From Bacillota bacterium (GTDB taxonomy: Bacteria; Bacillota; Clostridia; Acetivibrionales; DTU013), in NCBI GenBank assembly GCA_023433505.1, contig JAEZCO010000035.1, positions 1-64,000 of the forward strand: DNA of 64,000 bases. The letters are read 5' to 3'. Under the pieces are notes generated by a model. It was not told where the DNA came from. It saw only the letters and a list, made by a program, of their open reading frames with translations, and did not search any database. Positions 34,666 through 43,377 of the stretch are shown piece by piece. How positions within the stretch are numbered: the stretch's first letter is position 1; each line of letters opens with the position of its first letter. The position numbers and the translations under genes are program-made.

Positions 34666-35385
34666 ATGGCGGCTACAGTGAAAAAAAACAGCGGTAAAAA
34701 GATATGCGCCCTCATTACTGCGGCAGGAAAAGGCTCGCGGATGAATATGGATATCAACAAGCAATACATCGAAATCGGCGGCAAGCCTATCCTGGCAAGG
34801 ACTATTGGGATATTTGAGGAATGCGGCCGGGTGGATGAGATCATTCTTGTAGTCAACGGCAATGATATTGTTTACTGTAAACAAAATATCGTTGATACTT
34901 TTGGTTTCCGTAAGGTTGCCGCAATTGTGGCAGGCGGGGATACCCGGCAGGCTTCGGTTTATAACGGGCTTTCGCATTTGAAGGAGGACTGCGGCATCGT
35001 ACTGATTCATGATGGCGCCAGACCTTTTGTCAGTGAGGAAAGTATAATGGAGAGTGTTGCTGTTGCAGACGAATTTGGGGCTGCTTGCGTTGCTGTTCCT
35101 GTAAAGGATACGATAAAAAGTGCGGACGATAAAAATGTTGTCCGGGAAACCCTGGACAGAAGCAGGCTCTGGTCGGTTCAAACCCCGCAGACCTTCAACT
35201 ACGGCCTGATTCTGGACGCTCACAGGAAAGCGTTGGAGGCAGGCTTTGCGGGGACGGACGACGCCATGCTGGTAGAACGGCTGGGGCATCCGCTGAGACT
35301 GGTCTATGGCAGCTATTACAATATAAAGATTACTACGGAAGAGGATCTTGTACTGGCAGAGGCCATTGCCGACAGAGAAATGTGA
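34666..35385 (+). CDS. ispD: 2-C-methyl-D-erythritol 4-phosphate cytidylyltransferase
   Basis: The third step of the non-mevalonate isoprenoid pathway, forming CDP-methylerythritol. In 239 residues the N-terminal nucleotide-binding loop reads ALITAAGKGSRMNMDINKQYIEIGGKPI, and AGGDTRQASVYNGL, IHDGARPFV and QTPQTFNY are typical of IspD. A 12-residue basic extension precedes the core. The start follows GGAGG by eight bases. TATAAT at 34611-34616 may be its -10 box, without a clear -35. IspF, from the same pathway, lies 2.2 kb downstream on the other strand; the two are separated by an ABC exporter. Confidence 0.97.
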   Translation: MAATVKKNSGKKICALITAAGKGSRMNMDINKQYIEIGGKPILARTIGIFEECGRVDEIILVVNGNDIVYCKQNIVDTFGFRKVAAIVAGGDTRQASVYNGLSHLKEDCGIVLIHDGARPFVSEESIMESVAVADEFGAACVAVPVKDTIKSADDKNVVRETLDRSRLWSVQTPQTFNYGLILDAHRKALEAGFAGTDDAMLVERLGHPLRLVYGSYYNIKITTEEDLVLAEAIADREM

Positions 35386-35412
35386 TTCGTAGAACAGAAG
35401 GGAGGATGTAAA

Positions 35413-36138
35413 GTGATTGAACTAAAAAATCTGTCCAAACGGTTCGGAGACATCCAGGCTGTGGACAATATAAGCTTTACGGTCAGTAAAGGAGAGATTT
35501 TCGGCCTCCTGGGTGAAAACGGCGCGGGGAAAACCACTACGCTGAGGATGCTGGCAACCATGCTGAAGCCCACCGGTGGAACAGCCTTGCTGGAAGGTCT
35601 GGATACCGTCAGGGAACCGGAAAAGGTCAGGGCTCACATCGGCATATTGTTCGGCGGTGAAACAGGCTTGTATGACAGGCTTACCGCTGCGGAAAACATT
35701 ACATATTTCGGGGAATTGAACGATCTGGACAGGAAATACATCAAGTCCAGGATAGAAGAACTGGCTGAAATCTTCGGCATGCAGGAATATATGCAACGGA
35801 GGGCCTCCAAGCTGTCCAAGGGTATGAAGCAGAAGGTGGCTTTTGCACGCAGTATCATCCACAATCCGGAGATTATGCTGTTTGATGAGCCGACATCGGG
35901 CCTTGATGTCAGCGCCATCCGGGAGGTTCACGATTTTATACTGAACTGCAGGAGCCAGGGGAAGACCATTATCTTTTCAAGCCACACCATGTCGGAGGTT
36001 GAAAAGCTTTGCGACCGGATAGGCATTATACACAAAGGCAAGCTCATGGACTCGGGCGCAATCGGTGAGCTGAAGGAGAAGTACGGCTGCGGCAGCCTGG
36101 AGGAAGTTTTCGTACGGTTGACAAGTACTACGGCATAA
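35413..36138 (+). CDS. ABC exporter ATP-binding protein (NatA-like)
   Basis: A 241-residue ABC ATPase: Walker A GENGAGKTTTLRML, signature LSKGMKQKVAFARS, Walker B IMLFDEPTSGLDV and the H-loop SSHTMSEVEKL. The size and sequence match NatA of the NatAB sodium exporter group, though the substrate here cannot be told. GTG start after GGAGG, 28 bases after ispD, so it may be partly cotranscribed with it. The permease partner follows after a 136-base gap. Confidence 0.9.
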   Translation: MIELKNLSKRFGDIQAVDNISFTVSKGEIFGLLGENGAGKTTTLRMLATMLKPTGGTALLEGLDTVREPEKVRAHIGILFGGETGLYDRLTAAENITYFGELNDLDRKYIKSRIEELAEIFGMQEYMQRRASKLSKGMKQKVAFARSIIHNPEIMLFDEPTSGLDVSAIREVHDFILNCRSQGKTIIFSSHTMSEVEKLCDRIGIIHKGKLMDSGAIGELKEKYGCGSLEEVFVRLTSTTA

Positions 36139-36274
36139 AAAACTTATTCATCCATACGGGAATAGTGAATTGAAACATTCGCAATATTTCTGTAAGGCGC
36201 ATAAATGTTGATTGAACAATGAAGTTGCTGCTGAGTAGGGATAGTGCCGGTTATTCTATTTAGGAGGGATTCTG

Positions 36275-37489
36275 TTGAAAGCAAGACACATCTGGATCGT
36301 TTTCAAAAAGGAAGTAAAGGATATTATCCGGGATAAAAAGACGGTTATTACAAGTATTGTCGTCCCCATGATTTTGATACCAGCCATGAACATACTGATG
36401 GGCGGCGGTGTCCAGAGCCTGCAAAAAGGCATCACTGAAAATGTAACAATAGCGCTGGCGAAAGACTCCAATACACCGGAAGCCGCAAAGCTGGTCAAGG
36501 AGAAAATCATCGCAAGCAATCCCAATATAAAGCTTATCCAGGCGGATGATCCGGTGGCGTCCATAAAAAATGAAGGGGTAAGAATCGTACTGGAGTTTGA
36601 GAAGGATTATTCTTCAAAATTAGCTGCGGGCAAGACTTTTGAAATAAAGCTATTGTATGACAAATCAAAAACAAAATCGGAAGGCGCCGTGGGAATCGTG
36701 TCGGAAGCCATCCGGAATTTTAACCGGAATGTGGTTCAGGAGAGGATTGCGGCACTGGGGCTGGACCCGGATATTCTTGAGCCGGCCAAGATTGTTGAGA
36801 ACAATGTTGCCGATCCCAAGCAAGGCGGCAATATGGTCATGATGATGACACTGCCGCTGATGATAGGCTTGCTTGTGGCTCTTGGAGGAATACCTGCCGC
36901 GACGGACCTTGTGGCCGGCGAAAAGGAGAGGAATACCTTTGAGCCGCTGCTGACCACCAAGCCTGACAGGGCTTCCCTGTTAATCGGAAAATACCTGACG
37001 GTGACACTCTTTTCCATGGTCAGTGTTGCAGCCATTGTTGCCGGCATGGTCATCGGCTACGCTATCAACCCTAATTCTTTGACCATGGGCAGCGGCGGAC
37101 AGATCGGCGGTTTTAACATCCCCCCTCTGGCCGGAGTGCTTTCCATCATTATAACAATCGCGCTGGGCATGACCTTTACCGGGATTCAGATAGCACTGAG
37201 CACATATGCCAGGTCCTTTAAGGAGGCTCAGACATATATGTCGTTTTTGATATTTGCCGCAATGATCCCCGGCTATGCCACGATGTTTATGCAGCCCAAT
37301 GACATACAGATGTATATGTACCTGCTGCCGGTTTTGAATACTATCGCTGCCTTTAAGATGCTGCTGGGGGGCTTGATAAACTATTTGAACCTTTTGCTGG
37401 CTCTGGGTTCTTCCATTCTGTATGTGGTAGGCACATTATGGCTGGCGGCCAGGCTTTTTACCAAGGAAAAGATGCTTTTCAGGGGCTGA
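36275..37489 (+). CDS. ABC exporter permease (NatB-like)
   Basis: A 404-residue ABC-2 type permease. One N-terminal membrane helix is followed by an extracytoplasmic domain of about 150 residues, then five helices, with AGEKERNTFEPLLTTKPDR as the cytosolic coupling segment typical of the NatB/CcmB-like group. It pairs with the upstream NatA-like ATPase to export an ion or small compound. TTG start, supported by AGGAGG seven bases before. The operon ends with a strong terminator. Confidence 0.88.
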   Translation: MKARHIWIVFKKEVKDIIRDKKTVITSIVVPMILIPAMNILMGGGVQSLQKGITENVTIALAKDSNTPEAAKLVKEKIIASNPNIKLIQADDPVASIKNEGVRIVLEFEKDYSSKLAAGKTFEIKLLYDKSKTKSEGAVGIVSEAIRNFNRNVVQERIAALGLDPDILEPAKIVENNVADPKQGGNMVMMMTLPLMIGLLVALGGIPAATDLVAGEKERNTFEPLLTTKPDRASLLIGKYLTVTLFSMVSVAAIVAGMVIGYAINPNSLTMGSGGQIGGFNIPPLAGVLSIIITIALGMTFTGIQIALSTYARSFKEAQTYMSFLIFAAMIPGYATMFMQPNDIQMYMYLLPVLNTIAAFKMLLGGLINYLNLLLALGSSILYVVGTLWLAARLFTKEKMLFRG

Positions 37490-37530
37490 GCCGGGGTATC
37501 CTCCGGACTTGTAGGAAGGGTCCAAATATA

Positions 37531-37556
37531 AAACCGGCGGATTCCGCCGGTTTTTT
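37531..37556. terminator. Bidirectional terminator between natB-like and ispF
   Basis: A 9-bp stem AACCGGCGG / CCGCCGGTT, loop ATT, T-run on the plus strand and TTTTATATTT on the minus strand. It serves both convergent genes. Confidence 0.93.
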
Positions 37557-37605
37557 GCTGTGAAAAGGAATAGCAGGTCCAGGGCAAGGAAGGCTTTCAG
37601 CGCTC

Positions 37606-38076
37606 CTAAATCACCGTCACACAGCTGAACACCTGTATGCCGAGCCCCTGGCCGAATTGCGTAAGTCCTTCGCCGGTGGTGGCTGTAATCCCTATGCAGG
37701 TTTCAGGAAAATTCAGAAGCTCCGATAAGCTTTTCCGGATCTCCGGGATTTTGGGAGTTATTTTGGGAGTAAGGCATTCAATGGAGATGGAGACATGGAC
37801 GATTTTGGATTCTCCAAGGTATTTCAGTGCTTCGGCCAGATACACCCTGCTGTCGGTGATGCCTTTATTCAGGCACATATCATCACTGATTTCTCCGAGT
37901 ATGTTGACACAGGTAATCCCTGAGATGGCATTGGTAATGGAATGCAAAATGACGTCGGCATCGCTGTTTCCCTGGAGCGGCGGATATCCCTCGAAGTGAA
38001 CGCCGCCCAGAAGCAGCTTTTTCTCCTTATTGCCGAAATCAAACCTGTGGCTGTCCTGCCCGATACCCACCTTCAT
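37606..38076 (-). CDS. ispF: 2-C-methyl-D-erythritol 2,4-cyclodiphosphate synthase
   Basis: The fifth step of the non-mevalonate isoprenoid pathway. In 156 residues: MKVGIGQDSHRF (Asp and His metal ligands in GQDSHRF), LLGGVHFEGYPPLQGNSDADVILHSITNAI (second His ligand) and the C-terminal TTTEGL-like TATTGEGLTQFGQGLGI. Trimer-forming family; length is normal. It is monocistronic on the minus strand, ending at a shared terminator. The pairing with ispD is positional only, on opposite strands. Confidence 0.96.
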   Translation of the reverse strand: MKVGIGQDSHRFDFGNKEKKLLLGGVHFEGYPPLQGNSDADVILHSITNAISGITCVNILGEISDDMCLNKGITDSRVYLAEALKYLGESKIVHVSISIECLTPKITPKIPEIRKSLSELLNFPETCIGITATTGEGLTQFGQGLGIQVFSCVTVI

Positions 38077-38165
38077 AATTTACATCCCCCATCTTCAACG
38101 ACTTATACCAATTATGTCACTTGTGGCATACCATGTCAATAATCCAAAATGTTTGTAATACGCAA

Positions 38166-40178
38166 TCACTTGACACTCTGCCGAAGTGCCTCGCTCATAG
38201 GCGCATCAAGAGAAAGAAAGCCGATAAAGCTAGGCTCCGGGGTCCCTGTCTGAGAATAGAATCGCAGCTCCAGGTAGGTTCCTGAATTACCCGTCACAAG
38301 CCCGTAGCTGCAAATATCAAGCAACTCCTTTATCAAGGCTTTATCGGTGAAATCCATGCTGCTGCCGCTGTCAGGTGTATAGTTGACGCTGTTTTTTCGC
38401 TGTGTGACCTTTATTGTCTGCACGGTTACATGGGCTATTTCTTCCGGGAGCAATAGAACAGAGTCATAATTTCCATTGTCCCTCAGCCATTTGTAGATGG
38501 TTTCAAAGTTTCTTCCGAGACTATAATAGGCTGTAAAGTTATTTGTGTCTGTGATCTGGATATCGACATACCCGCCTTCGGATTCCGTGATTTCTCCATA
38601 ATCGGCATCCGTCAGTTCCTGCTTTAAGGCGTCGGTAAAGCTTTGTACCAGTTTCTCGTTGGATAGTATCAGCGGCTTTTTTGCTGTGCGCCTGTCTTGT
38701 ATTTCTATTAATTTAATGTCTTCCGCCTTCTGCTGCAGAACAGGATATTTATCCACCTTGTACTCATGGGACTCATACAGCGGTCCTATAAGCGTCCTTA
38801 CAGCATATTCATCGACGGCATATTTCCGTAGGATGCTCTTGCCGTTTTTCAATGTATACGCAATGTATTCTTCACGGCCTCCATCTTCATAGCTGCTATC
38901 TGCCAGTACCCTGTGCAGCTCTGTCACGGCTTTAATATTCGCTTTCTCCGTAAACAGTCCTTCCGTGTGGAAATACGCCAGCTCAGGCTGCTTGTCTTTT
39001 CTGCTCAGCCAGCTGGTATAATTGCTTCCAAAATATGCGCTTTCAATTTCGTTAACATCGGGAATATGCTTTACATAGCCCGTCACATCCGCGGAAATAC
39101 CGGCAATGAGCAAAATGATAACAGCATTGAACAGGAGAAAACCCTTGTATGCATGCCATACTTTTACTGTCTTGTCCAAAAGCATCTGTGCTATCCAGTA
39201 GCCGATAAAAGCAAAAATAAAATAAAGGACAATGACATCTGACCTTTTCCCGTGCTTGATATGGCCTGCGAAAAAACCTGCCGAGAGCATAAGGCACACG
39301 GCAACTCCATACTTAAAGACCGGCCGGACTGTTCTGAAGGCCACGATGTCGCCTGCAGCTTCAAGCCTTCTTCCGTTGTAGGCAAATCCCGCCGCCAAAA
39401 GGAACACAAAAGCCGCTAAAAGATAGAGCAAGCCCTGGACAACGGTAAATTCATTAAAAGAAAATCCCACCAGACTCATGAGGGGCAGTATTTGCGCCCA
39501 TCCGGCCTCCATACCTTCAGCGCTGAAGCCGCGAAGCAGCGTTTCTATGCCGTAGGCGACAAGCATATAAAGGCCGTAGGGCAATAGGTTCACTATGTAG
39601 GTAAAAACAAAATGTGCAACGGCATTGCCGGTGAACATGCCCACAAAAACCGCAATTGAAAAGAAGAAAATATGGTACAGCAGCGTCAGGCAAGTCCACT
39701 CCAGTACATTGACAACGGAATAGTATTCTCCGAGGCCGGTAAATAAGGAAAGCATGGACAGGAGGATGGCTGTGATGAGAACAGGTGCCGAAATAAGGGA
39801 TATACCCGCTGCAACATGGCTTCCGAGCAGTGTTTTCCTGTCGGAAGGCAGTGAATGAAGCATTGTTGCCGCACGGGGCAAATGCAGGTAGTTAAAAAGC
39901 ATTACAGCGAGAAATACCGGCAATGTACAGATAAATATCAGTTCTATGTCAACGCGGCTGGCGCCGTAATATGCGTGACCGTCGGACAAAAGATGCAAGC
40001 TGCTCAGCAGTGCTTGCTTCAGCCAGTCTTTGTTTATAGAGAGGTCCTGCTGCATATGCTGGAGGGGCAATATGACAAACAGTATAAGCGCATACAGGGC
40101 ACTAACCCATCAGAATCTTTTCAAATCAGACACAATAATGCTTTTATTTAATTTAAATAAGGATATTTTCAACTTCAT
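38166..40178 (-). pseudogene. ABC-2 type permease interrupted by an in-frame TGA
   Basis: A polytopic permease, likely of the DUF6449 group found with GntR/ABC operons. The natural ATG at 40178 has a perfect GGAGGT site eight bases upstream and overlaps the ATPase gene by 26 bases. Reading from it gives DLKRF, then TGA at 40112-40110 (codon 23), then WVSALYALILFVILPLQHM and 600 more open residues. A TGG-to-TGA change would explain it: family members, as I recall, have FWW here. A shorter protein could only start at TTG 40070 or an ATG beyond, neither with a good site. The remaining frame, with seven or more helices in residues 20-330 and a 300-residue C-terminal domain, is intact. Confidence 0.8.
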
Positions 40179-41052
40179 AGCCTGTACCTCCAACCTCATA
40201 AATAAAAATTTCCTCCAGCGTCAGCGGAAACATATCCAGGACAACCGGGTTTTTCCTCCGCGCTTCCTCCAGGATTTTCTCTTTTTCTCCTCTGAGGATA
40301 TAAAGCTGTATGCTGCCTTTTTCAATGTGATGAAGGATCTGGAAATCCCGGAGGAATTCCTCCGGAACTTCACCGGAAAAAGCAACCTGAAGCTTGTGGA
40401 GGTTTGTCTTTAAGTCGTCCAATTCCCTTTCCACCATGATTTTACCGTTGTGAAGTATCCCAATGCTGTCGCAGACGTCCTCCAGTTCCCGGAGATTGTG
40501 GGAGGAGACCAATACCGTCATTTCCCTTTCCGCTACATCCTGGAGCATAAGATTCCAGACCTGCCTGCGCATGACGGGGTCCAGGCCGTCCACAGGCTCA
40601 TCCATGAGCATCAGACGCGGCATGGTGCTCATGCCCAGCCAGAACGCAACCTGCTTTTGCATACCCTTCGACAGCTTCACAATGCTTCTTTTTGGATCTA
40701 TGGGAAAGGCTCTTTTCAGAAGATTATACCGTTCCCAGTTCCAGGAGGGATAATTTCCGGCATAAAAGCGGGCTGCCGCGTCAATGCTGTACTGACCGAA
40801 AAAATACAGCTCATCGGGGATGTAAAACATCGTGCTTTTTGGTCCCGGATTGTTGAAGACCTTTTCTCCGCACACCGTTACACAGCCGTCATCTGCCCGG
40901 TATATACCCGCCAGGTGCTTTATCAGGGTAGTTTTACCGGCTCCATTGGGCCCTACAAGACCATAGACCGACGCTTTTTTTACAGTAAGGGATAAATTGT
41001 TCAGAACCTTCCGGTTCCCAAAGGATTTGTACAAATTCGTCACGTTGATCAT
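40153..41052 (-). CDS. ABC transporter ATP-binding protein (YtrB-like)
   Basis: A 299-residue ABC ATPase: GPNGAGKTTLIKHLAGIY, signature LSKGMQKQVAFWLGMS, LMLMDEPVDGLDP and SSHNLRELEDV. The C-terminal 80 residues are an extra regulatory domain. Its start overlaps the stop of the GntR gene by four bases, and the permease start lies 26 bases inside its own 3' end, so all three genes form a tightly coupled operon like Bacillus ytrAB. Such operons respond to cell-wall antibiotics. With the permease broken, this ATPase may have no partner. Confidence 0.9.
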   Translation of the reverse strand: MINVTNLYKSFGNRKVLNNLSLTVKKASVYGLVGPNGAGKTTLIKHLAGIYRADDGCVTVCGEKVFNNPGPKSTMFYIPDELYFFGQYSIDAAARFYAGNYPSWNWERYNLLKRAFPIDPKRSIVKLSKGMQKQVAFWLGMSTMPRLMLMDEPVDGLDPVMRRQVWNLMLQDVAEREMTVLVSSHNLRELEDVCDSIGILHNGKIMVERELDDLKTNLHKLQVAFSGEVPEEFLRDFQILHHIEKGSIQLYILRGEKEKILEEARRKNPVVLDMFPLTLEEIFIYEVGGTGYEVENILI

Positions 41053-41435
41053 TTGATTTTTCCACCTTCCTCCTGTTGATACAGACCGGTGACTATGGAA
41101 ATGATGCGCTCCCTGTCCGCCCCAAAGAAGATCATTTCCGAAACAATCCTTTCAAGGCTTTGAACAAGTTCATCAAGCTTTTTATCATTTGCCCACTGTA
41201 CGGCAGGAGCGGCAAAGCTTCCCTTGCCTCTGACGGAGTAAATGTATCCTTTGTCTTCCAGGTCCTTATAGGCTTTTTGAATCGTATTCGGGTTTATTGT
41301 GAGGGACTGGGCCAGCTCGCGCACCGTCGGAATTTGCTCATCAGGTTTTAATACGCCTTTGATTATGAGCTCTTTCAATTTCTCGCTAATCTGTTCATAG
41401 ATCGGCCTGCGGTCCCTGTAATCGATTTGGAGCAT
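41049..41435 (-). CDS. GntR family regulator (YtrA subfamily)
   Basis: A 128-residue short GntR regulator. The winged helix occupies residues 10-75 (YEQISEKLKELIIKGVLKP, then VRELAQSLTINPNTIQKAYKDLE and a wing YIYSVRGKGSF), followed by a 50-residue helical tail as in YtrA. Start 41435 was chosen because GGAGG at 41445-41441 is five bases before it; the upstream GTG at 41441 lies in that site. The promoter region has a perfect inverted repeat at the predicted start, fitting autorepression. It leads the operon with the ABC ATPase and the broken permease. Confidence 0.94.
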   Translation of the reverse strand: MLQIDYRDRRPIYEQISEKLKELIIKGVLKPDEQIPTVRELAQSLTINPNTIQKAYKDLEDKGYIYSVRGKGSFAAPAVQWANDKKLDELVQSLERIVSEMIFFGADRERIISIVTGLYQQEEGGKIK

Positions 41436-41447
41436 AAGCACCTCCTA

Positions 41448-41513
41448 ATTGTATTACTTTGACTAGTACAATTAATACAATGGCATTATATCCCTTTAAA
41501 AAAAATATGTCAA
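41448..41513 (-). promoter_or_regulatory. GntR operon promoter and operator
   Basis: TTGACA (41513-41508) and TATAAT (41490-41485) have an ideal 17-base spacer. A perfect 9-bp inverted repeat, ATTGTATTA / TAATACAAT (41448-41456 with 41473-41481, 16-base spacer), covers the predicted start site. Binding by the GntR protein is inferred. Confidence 0.9.
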
Positions 41514-41625
41514 GAAAAAAGTACTGCTTATATCCTTATACATAGAAATGTCCCAAAAATATTTATATTTCATCTGCTATGCTGTATACTGGTAACTACG
41601 TACATCCCGGAGAAAGGTAACTATT

Positions 41626-43230
41626 ATGAAAACAAACAGACGGTATATAGCCGCGTTAATTTTAACACAGATGATCCTTGTTCCCATTGCTCTTACATTA
41701 GTTTTCTTTGTCCTGGCGGAAGTTCTGGCCCAGTTTATGGGCAAAGCCTCAGCTTACTGGCCGGGAGATAATGCGGCAAAATTGATCTATATTCTTATTG
41801 CCTTTTTTGGCGCACTTATCCTTGGCGGGGCCGCTGGCTATATTTTTTCGAAAAGCAGAAAGAACAAGCCGGATTCTGCAAAGGCAAGATATATCGCTCC
41901 AGGGCTTTCAATACTCTATGCCCTTCCTTTTGCCGTTGCGGCCGCCATACTCTCAAAAGGCGATTACAATTCGGTATGGTGGGGATTATATGTTTTCAAA
42001 AATCCTGTCTTTGTCCCGATGGATTTTGTACTTGCATTTACCGGATTGCATTTTATTATGCCGGTGGCGGAGATTTCCGGGTATTCGGGCTTTGCAGCCG
42101 GGATTCTGCTGCAGGAGAGGATAGCAAAAACATCTGTGGGAAATAAAACTGCGGTAAAGTTGAAAGTTTTATTGGCAGCTTTGTTCGGAGCTTTTATTAT
42201 CTTTACCTGCATCAGTGCGGGAAATGAAATAACGAACGGAATCATCGAATTAAGATATGGACAGTCAACCATAGGAAAGGACTTGACCGAATTTGACCTG
42301 ATGCAAATTGCGCCTTTTAAGGCAGGCAACGGACTGGCGAAGCTGAAGGGAGAGGCGTCGCTGCAATTCACAGCCCTTAACGAAATGCCCCGTCTCGACG
42401 GCGCAACGGCAGCCTACCCTGTATATGCAGCCTTTGTCCAGGCTGTGTATAAAGGACTTGGCGATTATTACGAGGCGAATAAAAATAACAATGAAAAGGA
42501 CATGTACACTGCTTTTGTATCCAGTGACAGCTATCCTCTTGACATCGTCAAATGCACAAAAACAACAGAAGCGTATGAAAGGCTCATCAATGGACAAACC
42601 GATATAATTTTCGTAGCAGAGCCTTCAGCAGCCCAGGTCGATGCAATCAAGGCAAAGGGCGACGAATTTGTACTTACTCCCATAGGCAGTGAAGCCTTCG
42701 TATTTTTCACCAATAAGAACAATCCGGTAGAAAATCTGGCACTAAAGCAGATACAGGATATTTATTCGGGAAAGATAACAAACTGGAAAGTGCTGGGCGG
42801 GAAAAATGCGAAAATACTGCCGTATCAACGGCCTGAAAACTCGGGAAGCCAGACGGTCATGGAGAACAGGGTAATGAAGGGAATTAAAATGCTGGAGCCC
42901 ACAAAGGAAACCAAAGCAGGCGGTATGGGCGAAATAATCAGCAGGGTTGCAGACTATAAAAATGCAAAAAATTCCTTGGGCTATTCCTTTATGTACTACG
43001 CAACCTCCATGATAAAAAACAATCAAATAAAGTACATTTCCGTTAATGGAATAAAGCCGTCGCCCGAAACTGTGCGCAGCAAGGAATATCCCTTTACCGT
43101 ACCTGTATATGCCGTAACCTTGAAATCTAACGACAATAAATTCACCGGCAAATTCATCGACTGGATATTGTCCCCAGAGGGCCAGAGCCTTATTGAGCAA
43201 ACAGGGTATGTTCCTGCGGGTACGCATTAA
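41626..43230 (+). CDS. Membrane-anchored PstS-like substrate-binding protein
   Basis: A 534-residue protein. Residues 1-190 hold about five membrane helices, which is unusual for a binding protein. Residues 225-534 form a PstS/PBP-like domain: GQTDIIFVAEPSAAQVDAIKAKG, FTNKNNPVENLALKQIQDIYSGKITNW and QRPENSGSQTVME are typical of the phosphate-binding group, the last resembling the phosphate-site loop. It may be a fused sensor or uptake protein, with no pst transporter genes nearby. The ATG has a GGAGAAAGG site. Whether it binds phosphate is not certain. Confidence 0.8.
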   Translation: MKTNRRYIAALILTQMILVPIALTLVFFVLAEVLAQFMGKASAYWPGDNAAKLIYILIAFFGALILGGAAGYIFSKSRKNKPDSAKARYIAPGLSILYALPFAVAAAILSKGDYNSVWWGLYVFKNPVFVPMDFVLAFTGLHFIMPVAEISGYSGFAAGILLQERIAKTSVGNKTAVKLKVLLAALFGAFIIFTCISAGNEITNGIIELRYGQSTIGKDLTEFDLMQIAPFKAGNGLAKLKGEASLQFTALNEMPRLDGATAAYPVYAAFVQAVYKGLGDYYEANKNNNEKDMYTAFVSSDSYPLDIVKCTKTTEAYERLINGQTDIIFVAEPSAAQVDAIKAKGDEFVLTPIGSEAFVFFTNKNNPVENLALKQIQDIYSGKITNWKVLGGKNAKILPYQRPENSGSQTVMENRVMKGIKMLEPTKETKAGGMGEIISRVADYKNAKNSLGYSFMYYATSMIKNNQIKYISVNGIKPSPETVRSKEYPFTVPVYAVTLKSNDNKFTGKFIDWILSPEGQSLIEQTGYVPAGTH

Positions 43231-43377
43231 GCAGGTTGTCTTTGTTCTGTCCCAATGCAGCTGGAACAAGGTGGAAGAATGCACTCCGGAACAAATATTC
43301 CGGTCCTTCGTCAAAAAGCATAGATAGATAAAAATACCGGAATAATGGATAAATGGAAAGTAAGGAGGGCATGGAGG

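Noticed and set aside
40110..40112. TGA read as tryptophan or selenocysteine
   Set aside because: TGA is used as a normal stop elsewhere in the window (for example mcsA and the YesM-like kinase), and no selenocysteine insertion hairpin or Cys-aligned position is evident.
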